A DNA stretch of 64,000 bases. Source: Calothrix brevissima NIES-22. Lineage in GTDB: Bacteria > Cyanobacteriota > Cyanobacteriia > Cyanobacteriales > Nostocaceae. The notes beneath the pieces were generated by a model. It saw only the letters and a list, made by a program, of their open reading frames with translations. It did not search any database and had not been told where the DNA came from. Position 1 is the stretch's first letter, and every line of letters begins with the position of its first letter. The stretch lies in contig NZ_AP018207.1 in NCBI RefSeq assembly GCF_002367995.1, positions 2,525,083 through 2,589,082 on the forward strand, given 5' to 3'. Both the position numbers and the translations under genes were made by a program. Shown here in pieces: positions 52,374 through 62,419 of this stretch.

Positions 52374-55004
52374 CTATACTAACAAAGCCTGCTGCTCCTT
52401 AGTAATCACGCGCCCTTCATCCTCAAAACCGGCGATTTGATCGAAGTTCAAATATCGATACAAATTGTCAGCAAAAGGATTAATCTTCTTCGCCACAATA
52501 TCCAAGTATTCTTGTACTGTGGGAATGCGTCCTAATAACGCACAAACTGCGGCTAATTCTGCGGAACCTAAATACACTCTTGCACCTTTACCCATGCGAT
52601 TATTAAAGTTGCGGGTAGAGGTAGAAAATACAGTTGTGCCATCAGCAACTCGCGCCTGATTTCCCATGCATAAACTGCATCCTGGCATTTCTGTTCTTGC
52701 ACCAGCCGCACCAAATACGCTATATACACCTTCTTCTTTTAATTGGTTTTCGTCCATGCGGGTGGGTGGTGCTATCCACAGGCGTGTTTTTACTTCACCT
52801 GCGCCTTCTAAAACTTTTGCTGTTGCCCGATAATGACCGATATTTGTCATACAAGAACCAACGAATACTTCTTGCACCGGATCATTAGCAACTTCCGATA
52901 ATAATTTAACATTATCAGGGTCATTGGGAGCAGCAACAATTGGTTCTTTAATTTCGTTCAAATCAATTTCAATGATTTCGGCATATTCTGCATCTGCATC
53001 GGCTTCAAGTAATACGGGATTGGCTAACCATTCTTCCATTTTGGCGACACGACGCATGATTGTACGCTCATCATGATAGCCTCTGGCTACCATGTTCTTT
53101 AACAGCGCAATGTTAGAACGCAGATATTCAGCAATTGTTTCTGGACTCAGTTTAATTGTGCAACCTGCGCAAGAACGTTCTGCAGATGCATCTGTTAATT
53201 CAAAGGCTTGTTCTACTTTTAAATCGGGTAAGCCTTCCATTTCTAAAATCCGCCCAGAGAAGACATTTTTCTTGTTCTCTTTCTCTACTGTGAGCAATCC
53301 TTTTTGAATGGCGACGTAGGGAATGGCGTTAACAATATCTCTGAGGGTAATTCCTGGTTGTAATTCTCCTTTAAATCTTACCAAAACTGATTCTGGCATA
53401 TCCAAAGGCATGACACCTAAAGCAGCAGCAAAAGCTACTAACCCGGAACCTGCGGGGAAGGAAATTCCTAAAGGAAAGCGGGTGTGAGAGTCGCCGCCAG
53501 TTCCGACGGTATCGGGTAACAGCATCCGGTTTAGCCAAGAGTGAATGATACCATCACCAGGACGTAGGGCAACGCCACCACGTTGGGCGAAAAAGTCTGG
53601 TAAGTCGTGGTGGGTTTTGATATCCACTGGTTTGGGATAAGCTGCGGTGTGACAGAAACTCTGCATTACCAAATCAGCACTGAAACCAAGACAGGCGAGT
53701 TCTTTTAATTCGTCGCGGGTCATGGGGCCTGTGGTATCTTGGGAACCAACGGTAGTCATGATCGGTTCGCAAGATGTACCAGGGCGTACACCGGGTAATC
53801 CGCAAGCTTTCCCTACGATTTTTTGGGCGAGGGTGTAGCCTTTACCTGTATCTTCCGGTGCTTGGGGACGAATAAATAAGGTGCTGGGTTCTAAACCTAA
53901 TGCTTGGCGGGTTTTGTCGGTGAGGGTACGCCCAATTAACAAAGGTATACGTCCACCTGCACGGACTTCATCAAGAATTGTATCGGGTTTGAGGGTGAAG
54001 GTGGAAATTACTTCGCCGGCTTCGTTGGTAATTTCGCCTTTGTAGGGATGGATGGTAATCACATCACCTGTTTCTAATTTGGTGACATCGCACTGAATTG
54101 GCAAAGCACCAGCATCTTCAGCTGTATTAAAGAAAATAGGCGCGATCGCACCACCTAAAATATATCCCCCTGCGCGTTTGTTGGGAACGAAGGGAATATC
54201 ATTTCCCATGTGCCACAATACGGAATTGATAGCAGATTTCCGCGATGAACCCGTACCCACTACATCCCCAACATAAGCAACCGGATGTCCTTTTTGCTTT
54301 AACTCGGCAATGGTTTTTAAACTTCCCGGTTGCCGTGACTCTAGCATCACTAAGGCGTGTAGGGGAATATCCGGGCGAGTGGTAGCACTTTGGGCGGGGG
54401 ATAAGTCGTCGGTGTTGGTTTCCCCAGGAACTTTGAAGACTGTAACGGTAATTGCTTTGGGGAGTTGGGGACGAATGGTAAACCACTCCGCTTCTGCCCA
54501 TGAATCTATCACGCGCTTGGCAAAGGGATTGGTTTTAGATAATTCCAAAACATCATGGAAAGCATCATACACCAACAGAATTTTACTTAGGGCGTTAGCG
54601 GCGTATGCGGCGATGGGTTCTTTTCCTTGTCCCCCCATCACCAAAGGAGTTTCGGAAGAGTCGGAGACAGAAACGGTGGGAGTTTGCAGCAATTCAATTA
54701 AAGCTTGGACATTGTAGCCGCCTACCATCGTTCCTAGTAATTCTACCGCCTGGATACGGGAAATTAAGGGGCTTTTAGTTTCACCTTTAGCGATCGCAGT
54801 TAAAAACCCTGCTTTCACATAAGCAGCAGCATCAACTCCAGGGGGTACGCGATCGCGCAATAAATGCAATAATGTATCTTCTTCCCCTTGAGGCGGATTC
54901 TTAAGTAATTCGCACAATTCTGAAGTTTGTTTTGCATCTAGCGGTAAAGGGGGAATTCCTAATTCTGCTCTTTCAACAACGTGTTGACGATATGATTCCA
55001 ACAT
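52374..55004 (-). CDS. acnB: Aconitate hydratase B / 2-methylisocitrate dehydratase
   Basis: Isomerises citrate and isocitrate through a [4Fe-4S] cluster. The 876-aa protein has AcnB order: N-terminal HEAT-like region ([20 protein letters not shown]), swivel domain, then the catalytic domain with the cluster cysteines in [12 protein letters not shown] and [14 protein letters not shown] chose the ATG at 55004 with GGAG 7 nt upstream; in-frame codons to 55052 are not conserved. This is the only TCA-cycle gene in the window. Confidence 0.95.
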   Translation of the reverse strand: MLESYRQHVVERAELGIPPLPLDAKQTSELCELLKNPPQGEEDTLLHLLRDRVPPGVDAAAYVKAGFLTAIAKGETKSPLISRIQAVELLGTMVGGYNVQALIELLQTPTVSVSDSSETPLVMGGQGKEPIAAYAANALSKILLVYDAFHDVLELSKTNPFAKRVIDSWAEAEWFTIRPQLPKAITVTVFKVPGETNTDDLSPAQSATTRPDIPLHALVMLESRQPGSLKTIAELKQKGHPVAYVGDVVGTGSSRKSAINSVLWHMGNDIPFVPNKRAGGYILGGAIAPIFFNTAEDAGALPIQCDVTKLETGDVITIHPYKGEITNEAGEVISTFTLKPDTILDEVRAGGRIPLLIGRTLTDKTRQALGLEPSTLFIRPQAPEDTGKGYTLAQKIVGKACGLPGVRPGTSCEPIMTTVGSQDTTGPMTRDELKELACLGFSADLVMQSFCHTAAYPKPVDIKTHHDLPDFFAQRGGVALRPGDGIIHSWLNRMLLPDTVGTGGDSHTRFPLGISFPAGSGLVAFAAALGVMPLDMPESVLVRFKGELQPGITLRDIVNAIPYVAIQKGLLTVEKENKKNVFSGRILEMEGLPDLKVEQAFELTDASAERSCAGCTIKLSPETIAEYLRSNIALLKNMVARGYHDERTIMRRVAKMEEWLANPVLLEADADAEYAEIIEIDLNEIKEPIVAAPNDPDNVKLLSEVANDPVQEVFVGSCMTNIGHYRATAKVLEGAGEVKTRLWIAPPTRMDENQLKEEGVYSVFGAAGARTEMPGCSLCMGNQARVADGTTVFSTSTRNFNNRMGKGARVYLGSAELAAVCALLGRIPTVQEYLDIVAKKINPFADNLYRYLNFDQIAGFEDEGRVITKEQQALLV

Positions 55005-55291
55005 TTTACACTCCAAATATTCGCCACAGATGGTTTTAGTGTTTATAATCACTGCCTATATTTCAGGAGATTTCAAGCTTACAAGTCTTTATCGACAGTA
55101 TCAACTGCTAATAAGTCTCCCTACTTGAAGTTTTTGGTCTGGCCAGGACTTATAATTATCACTGTATAGCTACTTTTGCCAATAAATGCTATTTGAAAAT
55201 AATTTCTGAATTAGCATTTCTCGACTTGGTTGTGTGTCTATTTATCAGATAAAATATTTCCTTTGTAAGTTAAGTTACATCCATTTTGTAT

Positions 55292-55609
55292 ATGTCCAAA
55301 ACATACACTGTTGAAGTTATCCATCAAGGCAAGAGTCATACTTTACAAGTCCCTGAAAATGAAACTATCTTAGCAGTTGCCGATAAAGCTGATTTAGAAT
55401 TACCTAGTTCTTGTCATGCAGGTGTTTGTACAACTTGTGCAGGTAAAATTATTTCTGGAACTGTCGATCAAAAGGATGGTATGGGCGTTAGTCCAGAGTT
55501 ACAAAAACAAGGTTACGTGTTGCTTTGTGTAGCTAAACCTCTTTCTGATATCAAAGTGGAAACAGAACAAGAAGATACACTTTATCAACTGCAATTTGGC
55601 AAAGACTAA
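55292..55609 (+). CDS. Plant-type [2Fe-2S] ferredoxin
   Basis: The 105-aa protein has the cluster motif C-x4-C-x2-C...C in LPSSCHAGVCTTCAGKI and VLLCVAKP. The C-terminal end (LYQLQFGKD) is longer than in the main photosynthetic ferredoxin PetF, so it is probably an isoform. The isoform cannot be named from sequence alone. The ATG at 55292 gives MSKTYTVEVIHQGK. A hairpin follows. Confidence 0.92.
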   Translation: MSKTYTVEVIHQGKSHTLQVPENETILAVADKADLELPSSCHAGVCTTCAGKIISGTVDQKDGMGVSPELQKQGYVLLCVAKPLSDIKVETEQEDTLYQLQFGKD

Positions 55610-55616
55610 TTTAAGA

Positions 55617-55675
55617 ATGAAGTATTAAGGCTAAAGGATGAAAAATTGACAGAAATTTCTCTTTTAATACTTCAT
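55617..55675 (+). terminator. Hairpin after the ferredoxin gene
   Basis: ATGAAGTATTAA (55617-55628) and TTAATACTTCAT (55664-55675) pair perfectly with a 35-nt loop. CCTTTAT follows. Likely terminator or transcript end. Confidence 0.55.
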
Positions 55676-55729
55676 CCTTTATGCTGATATCAGTTATTCT
55701 AGAAACACAGTTCGCGAGAATAAGCAACA

Positions 55730-55912
55730 ATGACTACCCATTTTATTACCGCAGAAATCGACCTCCAAGAAACTCCCACAGAGTTAGAGCAAGCGATCGC
55801 CGCCGAATTGCAAAAACAAGGTGAACCTTTACGTTGGGCAATTACTGCTGTGGATACAGAACAACAAAAGGCTACTGTGGAAGCTGTTGTCACTACAGCA
55901 AGTGCAGAGTAA
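55730..55912 (+). CDS. Small conserved 60-aa protein
   Basis: A short protein starting MTTHFITAEIDLQETPTELE with a mixed alpha/beta pattern (LRWAITAVDTEQQKATVEAV). I recognise it only as a small hypothetical of the kind found near this region in cyanobacteria. It lies 120 bp after the ferredoxin and 87 bp before the DUF3326 gene. Confidence 0.75.
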   Translation: MTTHFITAEIDLQETPTELEQAIAAELQKQGEPLRWAITAVDTEQQKATVEAVVTTASAE

Positions 55913-55998
55913 CGAGTAACGAGTTCTGAGTAGTTGAACATGAAACAAAAGTTAAACTACTGATGACTAATCTGACTACTCAGCACTCAGGAATTGAT

Positions 55999-57063
55999 AT
56001 GCAACGTCCATATACTGCTATTTTAATTGTACCAACTGGTGTTGGCGCAGCAATCGGCGGTTATGCCGGGGATGCTTTACCAGTAGCCAGAGTTATCTCA
56101 CAGGTGTGCGATCGCCTAATCACCCATCCCAATGTCCTCAACGGTGCAAGTTTGTACTGGAATCTACCCAATACTTTCTATGTGGAAGGTTACGGACTTG
56201 ACAAATTTGCCGCAGGGTGCTGGGGTTTGCGTCCCGTCCATAAAAATAAAATAGGTTTGCTTTTAGACCAGGGTATAGAACCAGAATTAAGGCTGCGACA
56301 CTTGCAAGCAGCCGATGCAGCTAGAGCGACATTAGGCTTAACCCTGACAGATTATGTAGTTACAGATACGCCATTAAATATAGAATTACGCACATCACCA
56401 TCGGGGATTAGTTGGGGAACCATTGGTAACCCCGATAGTTTATTAAGAGCAGCAGAGGTATTAATTAAACAAGCAGGTGCAGATGCGATCGCAGTAGTCG
56501 CCCGTTTCCCCGATAATATGGAAACCGAAGCAGTCGAAAACTACCGCCAAGGTAAAGGCGTAGATCCCTTAGCAGGTGCAGAAGCCGTAATTAGCCATTT
56601 AATCGTGCGTAGCTTTCAAATTCCCTGCGCCCATTCTCCCGCATTAGCTGCTGCGCCACCAGAGGCAAATTTATCTCCCCGTTCCGCCGCCGAAGAAATA
56701 GGCTATACTTTTTTACCGTGCGTACTTGTCGGTTTAAGTCGCGCACCGCAATTTATCATAGAGAAAGGAACGAGCAAATATCTACCAGAAGATATTTGGG
56801 CAGAGCAAATTGATGCTGCAATAATACCAGCAACCGCTTGTGGTAATAGTGCAATTCTCAGCTTAAATCACAGCCGATGCCAAATTATCACAGTTGCGGA
56901 AAATCAAACTCAAATCCAAGTTCCTCCTCAACCCTTAGGGATCAAATCCATCCAAGTAAACTCTTATTTAGAAGCAGTCGGTGTATTAGCCGCACACAAA
57001 GCAGGCGTCGATCCTCATATTCTCCATCCACAAATAAATTCTTTAAACCAACTGAATTATTAG
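55999..57063 (+). CDS. DUF3326 family protein
   Basis: The 354-aa protein MQRPYTAILIVPTGVGAAIG matches DUF3326, conserved in cyanobacteria and some plants, of unknown function. It has a Rossmann-like glycine-rich start and later GKGVDPLAGAEAVISHLIVR, IPCAHSPALA, PATACGNSAIL. The ATG at 55999 has AGGA six bases upstream; an upstream ATG at 55963 adds 12 residues. The heptamer array begins just after the stop. Confidence 0.87.
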   Translation: MQRPYTAILIVPTGVGAAIGGYAGDALPVARVISQVCDRLITHPNVLNGASLYWNLPNTFYVEGYGLDKFAAGCWGLRPVHKNKIGLLLDQGIEPELRLRHLQAADAARATLGLTLTDYVVTDTPLNIELRTSPSGISWGTIGNPDSLLRAAEVLIKQAGADAIAVVARFPDNMETEAVENYRQGKGVDPLAGAEAVISHLIVRSFQIPCAHSPALAAAPPEANLSPRSAAEEIGYTFLPCVLVGLSRAPQFIIEKGTSKYLPEDIWAEQIDAAIIPATACGNSAILSLNHSRCQIITVAENQTQIQVPPQPLGIKSIQVNSYLEAVGVLAAHKAGVDPHILHPQINSLNQLNY

Positions 57064-57162
57064 TCAACAGTCAACAGTCAACAGTCAACAGTCAATCACT
57101 TACAAATTATTTCCTCCTTGTCCCCCTTGTCCCCCCTATCCCCCTTGTCCCCCTTCCCTTCC
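57062..57162. repeat. CAACAGT heptamers and CCCTTGTCC 9-mers
   Basis: Five AGTCAAC heptamers (57062-57095), like those at 4163, then GTCCCCCTT-type 9-mers in reverse orientation relative to 39223 and 44617. The array ends just before the CPBP start. Confidence 0.85.
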
Positions 57163-57173
57163 CCTAAACACCC

Positions 57174-57755
57174 GTGGTTGAACAACAAAAACAAGAACCA
57201 GAAATTCCTTACCTAACACGCATCCAAGTACTAGGAGCGATGGGAGCGACTGCTATCATTTTATGGATAGTCGCTAAATTATGGTTGCGCTTTGGTGAAG
57301 TCTCCATATTTCCTTGGCGTTGGCATGAAAAAGATTTACTCTTAGGGGTGGGGTTGGGATTAATTATCACTACTTTGAGTGGTTTAACTTATCGCTTAAT
57401 CCCCGCCTATCGTAAAAGTGCAGATTATTACTTAGATTTGGTACTCAAACCTTTAGTTTTACCAGATATTATTTGGCTGGGATTACTACCAGGATTAAGT
57501 GAAGAATTATTATTCCGAGGCGTGATGATTCCCGCATTAGGTGCGGATCATGTAGCTGTTATCGTCTCCAGCCTTTGTTTTGGTGTATTGCATCTGAGTG
57601 GTTCCCAACAATGGCCTTACGTGCTGTGGGCAACAATTGTCGGTTTAATGTTAGGATACAGCGCAATATTGAGTGGTAACTTATTAGTCCCAATTATTGC
57701 CCATATTATCACTAATTTGATTTCTAGTTATATGTGGAAATTGCGCAAAGCGTAA
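57174..57755 (+). CDS. CPBP-family intramembrane metalloprotease
   Basis: The 193-aa protein has about four to five hydrophobic segments and the CPBP (Abi) motifs: EELLFRG (EExxxR type), FGVLHL and IAHIITNLI with the third histidine region. The family includes prenyl-protein proteases and bacteriocin-immunity proteins. The GTG at 57174 gives MVEQQKQEPEIPYLTRIQVL. The substrate is unknown. Confidence 0.87.
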   Translation: MVEQQKQEPEIPYLTRIQVLGAMGATAIILWIVAKLWLRFGEVSIFPWRWHEKDLLLGVGLGLIITTLSGLTYRLIPAYRKSADYYLDLVLKPLVLPDIIWLGLLPGLSEELLFRGVMIPALGADHVAVIVSSLCFGVLHLSGSQQWPYVLWATIVGLMLGYSAILSGNLLVPIIAHIITNLISSYMWKLRKA

Positions 57756-57791
57756 ACAAAATAATTAACTAAAACTGTTGATATTTTCCCT

Positions 57792-57832
57792 AAAAAATGT
57801 AGTGGTGAGCAATGCCAACCACTACATTTTTT
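57792..57832. terminator. Bidirectional rho-independent terminator
   Basis: AAAAAATGTAGTGGT (57792-57806) and ACCACTACATTTTTT (57818-57832) form a perfect 15-bp stem. T-runs lie on both strands. It serves the CPBP gene (+) and purN (-). Confidence 0.9.
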
Positions 57833-57838
57833 TAACTT

Positions 57839-58513
57839 TTAAACATGATTGAGGAGAAGCGGTCGCCTTTGTGCCGCTAGGGCGATCGCCTGTGGTAAAA
57901 TTCGATGTTCCTCAATTTGAATCCTGGTATGAAGGGTCTCTGCCGTATCATCTGGTAAAATTGGTACTGCTGCTTGCATAATGATGGGGCCGCTATCTAC
58001 TTCTAGACAAACTAAATGCACCGTACAACCAGTAATTTTTACCCCCGCACCTAAAGCTTGTTCTACTGCATGGATACCCTTGAAACTTGGTAATAAGCTG
58101 GGATGAATATTAATAATTTGTTCGGGAAAAGCATCAATTAAAACTGGTGTTAACAGCCGCATCCAGCCAGCTAAAATCACCCATTCTACATCATAGTTTT
58201 GTAAAGTTTGTACAAGTTGCTCATCAAAATTTTCTCGGTTTTTGTAATCGCGGTGATTCAATAATATTGCTTCCACGCCCCGATTTTTAGCTTTAATTGC
58301 CGCTTTAGCATCAGGGTTATTGTAAATTAAAACTTGAATTTGCGCGTTCAGCTTTCCCGTATCAATAGCTTGAGCTACTGCCTCAAAATTGCTGCCATTT
58401 CCTGAAGCGAGAATACCTAATTTTATAGGCGTGGTAGATGCTAATTGCTGATGAGAAATAGAGGGAGAAATTAAACTAGTCGTAGCAGTATCAATAACAG
58501 AACGATCGCTCAT
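57839..58513 (-). CDS. purN: Phosphoribosylglycinamide formyltransferase
   Basis: Third step of purine synthesis: transfers a formyl group from 10-formyl-THF to GAR. The 224-aa protein has GILASGNGSNFEAVAQAIDT, IINIHPSLLPSFKG (catalytic Asn/His) and LVCLEVDSGPIIMQ (catalytic Asp). An N-terminal extension of ~28 residues is Ser/Thr-rich. It overlaps the upstream secreted-protein gene by 4 bp (ATGA). Confidence 0.94.
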   Translation of the reverse strand: MSDRSVIDTATTSLISPSISHQQLASTTPIKLGILASGNGSNFEAVAQAIDTGKLNAQIQVLIYNNPDAKAAIKAKNRGVEAILLNHRDYKNRENFDEQLVQTLQNYDVEWVILAGWMRLLTPVLIDAFPEQIINIHPSLLPSFKGIHAVEQALGAGVKITGCTVHLVCLEVDSGPIIMQAAVPILPDDTAETLHTRIQIEEHRILPQAIALAAQRRPLLLNHV

Positions 58514-59058
58514 AAATTAAGGTCGATAATTTGGATATTATCCGGTAATTTGGGATTATCAGAAACTTTAGTAAATAAAGTTGCTGTACCAGAAAAAGCT
58601 GTAGGTCTAGGTTTATCCGGATCGGTATTATCTAATTGCACTCTTAACTGACCATTAGCAGTAAATTCAAAAATTGTGAGTGCCTTTTTTTGCTCCTGGG
58701 AAATAATCAAATCAAGATGCATTGGTTGTGGATTTTGGTTAATGCTGTACCCAAATTTCACAGCCATCGGCTTTTGGGAATTAGGCGAAAGAATATATAA
58801 TTTACCATCTGGCGAGAACACAAAGGTAAGTATTAACTCAGAGCCAGGATATTTACTTTCCCATTGACCTATTAGTTGCTGTGCAATTGGGTTACTTGGC
58901 TGATTTGTCGCTGGTGCAGTTGGGGTTGGTGCTGGTGCTGGTGTTGTTTGAGCTAGCACAGCCTTGTTCAAAGTCATTGATAATGCTATAAGTAGGCAGT
59001 TAGTCAGCATTGTGCTAGCGATCGCAAATCTGCCAAAGTAGGGGAAAATTTGAGGCAT
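58510..59058 (-). CDS. Secreted or membrane-tethered conserved protein
   Basis: The 182-aa protein has an N-terminal hydrophobic segment (FAIASTMLTNCLLIALSMTL), a Pro/Ala/Thr-rich linker (TTPAPAPTPTAPATNQP), then a beta-rich domain around QQLIGQWESKYPGSELILTF. No family assigned. It is coupled to purN by 4-bp overlap, but the link is probably only transcriptional. Confidence 0.72.
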   Translation of the reverse strand: MPQIFPYFGRFAIASTMLTNCLLIALSMTLNKAVLAQTTPAPAPTPTAPATNQPSNPIAQQLIGQWESKYPGSELILTFVFSPDGKLYILSPNSQKPMAVKFGYSINQNPQPMHLDLIISQEQKKALTIFEFTANGQLRVQLDNTDPDKPRPTAFSGTATLFTKVSDNPKLPDNIQIIDLNL

Positions 59059-59143
59059 TGGTTTAAGCCAAATCGATTGACAGGATCTTAGCAGTACCTC
59101 TTGAGAGAATCACACCCCACCGCATTTCACTGCCAAAATAGTC

Positions 59144-60034
59144 ATGACTAAATCCCGTTCCCATCAAACCCATCTGCTAGATAATGATACAGTCGCCGCT
59201 TGGATTTTTCTCACACCAGCCCTGATTTTACTAGGTTTATTTATCATTTGGCCAATCGCCTATTTGTTTTACCTCAGTTTCACATCTGGTAGTTTTACCT
59301 CCAAAGGAACTTATCTCGTAGGCTTAAAAAATTACTGGCGCTTGCTATTCAATGCCGATTTTTGGCAAGTCTTGGGTAACACTGCTTACTTTACCATTGC
59401 CACAGTCATTCCCAGCTTAGTCATTCCCTTAGGGTTAGCAGTATTATTAAACCGTTCTTTGGCTTTACGGGGTGTCCTGCGCAGCGCCTATTTTTTACCT
59501 TCAATTATTTCTCTCGTCGCTGCTGGCTTAGGTTTTCGCTGGCTATTCCAAACCACTGGCCCTGTAAACAGCTTTTTAAATATCTTTGGTATCCCATCTA
59601 TTCCTTGGTTAGGCGATACATTTTGGGCTATGCCAGTACTTATTTTACTAAGTATTTGGAAACAACTCGGCTTTAATATGGTCGTATTTTTAGCCGGATT
59701 GCAAGCCATACCCCCCAGCCGTTACGAAGCCGCCGAACTCGATGGTGCAAACGGTTGGCAACAATTTTGGCATATTACCCTCCCCGGATTGCGATCGACT
59801 TTAATATTTGCAATTGTTACCACAGCAATATTTACCTTACGCAGTTTTGAGCAAGTTTACGTAATTACAGGCGGTGGCCCCCTAAATACTACAAATTTGC
59901 TAGTTTATTACATTTATCAAGAAGCTTTTGGTCAATTTGATTTTGGTTATGCGGCGGCGGCTGCAACAGTACTACTAGCCGTCACCTTAGTATTTGTGTA
60001 TTTGCAATTGCGAACCTGGGGTGAGGAATCTTAA
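59144..60034 (+). CDS. Sugar ABC transporter permease (MalF/UgpA-like), single gene
   Basis: The 296-aa permease has six predicted helices and the EAA loop EAAELDGANGWQQFWHITLP typical of carbohydrate uptake (CUT1) transporters. Neither its usual second permease, binding protein nor ATPase is adjacent, so partners must be encoded elsewhere. ATG at 59144. It is divergent from the secreted-protein gene. Confidence 0.9.
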   Translation: MTKSRSHQTHLLDNDTVAAWIFLTPALILLGLFIIWPIAYLFYLSFTSGSFTSKGTYLVGLKNYWRLLFNADFWQVLGNTAYFTIATVIPSLVIPLGLAVLLNRSLALRGVLRSAYFLPSIISLVAAGLGFRWLFQTTGPVNSFLNIFGIPSIPWLGDTFWAMPVLILLSIWKQLGFNMVVFLAGLQAIPPSRYEAAELDGANGWQQFWHITLPGLRSTLIFAIVTTAIFTLRSFEQVYVITGGGPLNTTNLLVYYIYQEAFGQFDFGYAAAAATVLLAVTLVFVYLQLRTWGEES

Positions 60035-60372
60035 AGACGTTTTTGTCATCACTCTTACACCCGGAACAAAAATGTTAAATTTATTAAAAATAACCAAATA
60101 ATTTTCGCTAAACTATGGTTAAACTATCATGTACAGCAACTCAAAATTAGTTGTTGCGTAGTTGCCAAAATAGCTCCATAACTGGTTGTCAAATTTCAGT
60201 GAAATTAATGATAGTAAAATTACCAGTATATTAGGTCAGGAAAATTCTAACTTTAGGAACTCTTCAAAGGTTTTCCAGCAAAAATGACCTGGCATAAATC
60301 AATTTTCCATCACAATAATGGAGTGAGAGTATAAAACTACTCACCATCATTCGTGCAGCGAGTTGACAGTGC
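60035..60372. other. Gene-free region before the SpkB-like kinase
   Basis: 338 bp with no supported gene, hairpin or repeat. It should contain the kinase promoter; I could not place it with confidence. Confidence 0.4.
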
Positions 60373-62001
60373 ATGAGCTACTGCTTAAATCCTACTTGTT
60401 CTCATCCAGAAAATTTGGCAACTAGCCGAAGGTGTCAGTCTTGTGGCTCACAACTACTTTTAAACAATCGCTATCAGGTGGTTAAACCATTAGGTCAGGG
60501 GGGCTTTGGTGCAACCTTTTTAGCCCAAGATCAAGGCTTACCTGGAGAACCCAGTTGTGTGATCAAGCAGCTACGTCCCTCAGCCACCGCACCACATGTT
60601 TTACAAATGGCGCGGGAACTCTTTGAGCGAGAAGCTAGAACCTTAGGTAAAATTGGTACCCATCCTCAAATCCCCAGGTTACTAGACTACTTTGAAGCCC
60701 AACAGCAATTTTACTTAGTTCAAGAATATATCAGTGGTGCTACTCTTCAGCAGGAAGTGCAACGTAATGGTAGCTTTACAGAAGCTGGAGTCAAGCAATT
60801 TTTAAGCGAAATCTTACCATTGCTGCAGTATATTCACGACCAAAAGGTAATTCATCGCGATATTAAACCAGCTAACTTGATTCGCCGCACTCAAGATTCC
60901 CGCATGGTACTAATTGACTTTGGTGCAGTTAAAAATCAAGTCACCCAAGGTTTTCCCGGACAATCCGAGCAAACAGCATTAACTGCTTATGCAATTGGGA
61001 CTCCAGGTTTTGCACCCCCAGAACAAATGGCGATGCGCCCAGTTTTCGCTAGTGATGTCTACGCACTAGGGGTAACTTGTATTTATTTATTGAGTGGTAA
61101 AACACCTAAAGATATAGAATACAATCCCTCCACAGGGGAAATGATTTGGGAGCCACTGGTACAAGTGAGCGATCATTTAGCCAGCGTGTTGCGGAAAATG
61201 CTGGAAGTGTCAGTCCGCAATCGCTACAAGTCAGCCCAAGAAGTACTTAGAGGGTTGGAAATGGAACCCTATCTAGATAGTTTAGCTAAGGGACTGCTGG
61301 TTAAATCAGATGGATCTGTGAAAGAGCAGACACATAACCGGATGGCAGATTCGGCAATTTTGTCCAACAATCCCGCCAGCAATCCCAATAATCTAGGAGT
61401 AGCCAATGTAGCAGCCGCTATTAGAGCTAGACGAGCTAAATCTTCAGAAAGCCTGGGATTGCATCATCGGGGAACGCGCTCAGGGGTGGTAATGGCAAAA
61501 CCCACAATGATGGAGAGTAACAATAGTAATAACAGTAATAACTCGTCAAATCAAAATCCTAAAGTAGTACGAAAATTAAGTACTCAAGATTTACTAACCG
61601 CCTATGTTAAAGGCAGAAGAGATTTTGCTTTACACAATTTAAAAATGCTCAACCTGCAAGGTGCTGATTTATCAGGAACAAATTTCCATTCTGCGCAATT
61701 GCAAAAAACTAACCTTCAGGGCGCTAATCTCCATGACAGTGACTTTGGCAGAGCTAGTTTAAATGAGGCTAATCTACGAGATGCGAACCTCAGCAAAGCT
61801 TACTTTAGCAACGCTGATTTAGAAGGTGCAGATTTACGCGGCGCTGACCTTAGCTATGCTTATCTCAGCAATGCTAATCTTCGCGGTGCTAATCTTTGTG
61901 GTGCTAATCTCACAGGTGCCAAAATTACTGATGAGCAACTGGTAGTAGCAAAAACAAATTGGATGACAGTCCGCCCTAATGGCAAAAGAGGTTTATTGTA
62001 A
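60373..62001 (+). CDS. SpkB-like Ser/Thr kinase with pentapeptide repeats
   Basis: The 542-aa protein has an N-terminal Cys motif (CLNPTC ... CQSCG), a Hanks-type kinase domain near residues 34-300 (GQGGFGATF, K in CVIKQL, HRDIKPANLI, DFGAV, GTPGFAPPEQM), an Asn/Ser-rich linker, then at about 430-525 pentapeptide repeats of A(D/N)L-x-x type (NLQGADLSGTNFHSAQLQKT). This order matches Synechocystis SpkB. An FHA protein gene follows 420 bp later and could bind phosphorylated targets. Confidence 0.92.
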   Translation: MSYCLNPTCSHPENLATSRRCQSCGSQLLLNNRYQVVKPLGQGGFGATFLAQDQGLPGEPSCVIKQLRPSATAPHVLQMARELFEREARTLGKIGTHPQIPRLLDYFEAQQQFYLVQEYISGATLQQEVQRNGSFTEAGVKQFLSEILPLLQYIHDQKVIHRDIKPANLIRRTQDSRMVLIDFGAVKNQVTQGFPGQSEQTALTAYAIGTPGFAPPEQMAMRPVFASDVYALGVTCIYLLSGKTPKDIEYNPSTGEMIWEPLVQVSDHLASVLRKMLEVSVRNRYKSAQEVLRGLEMEPYLDSLAKGLLVKSDGSVKEQTHNRMADSAILSNNPASNPNNLGVANVAAAIRARRAKSSESLGLHHRGTRSGVVMAKPTMMESNNSNNSNNSSNQNPKVVRKLSTQDLLTAYVKGRRDFALHNLKMLNLQGADLSGTNFHSAQLQKTNLQGANLHDSDFGRASLNEANLRDANLSKAYFSNADLEGADLRGADLSYAYLSNANLRGANLCGANLTGAKITDEQLVVAKTNWMTVRPNGKRGLL

Positions 62002-62419
62002 TTTCCGGTTCTTCAGAACAGTCGCTCAGATTTCTTTACTCAACATTAGTAGCTAAAAGGTTGGTGAAAAAACCTAGTGCTGATGATATGGCGATTATTT
62101 TTGCAACAGCTATTTACTTTAGCTTTAATTTTTGAGCATAGGTGTGCCTAAAAGATATCGTTATTTTAATTATTAGTGAGAAATTTTAATAATTTTTTTA
62201 TATTTAAAATCTGTTACATTATTAAAAAATAATTTACAATAAAAAATAAACCGAAACAATAATTTTTCATAAAACATTCTGATGAAATGTATTTATTTTT
62301 ATTTACACAAGAAAACTGTTACCTAAAAAACGAGCAACTTAACGCCCTAAGCTACCTCTGTTTTTAATTAGTAGCGATAAGTAAATTGTTCACTGATAGT
62401 AGGCTGAGAAGAAATATTA
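62002..62419. other. AT-rich gene-free region
   Basis: 418 bp, very AT-rich, between the kinase and the FHA gene. No ORF, terminator or repeat is convincing. Confidence 0.4.

Noticed and set aside
53092-54717. Several open frames opposite acnB
   Set aside because: All are antisense to a full-length conserved enzyme gene and show no independent signals.
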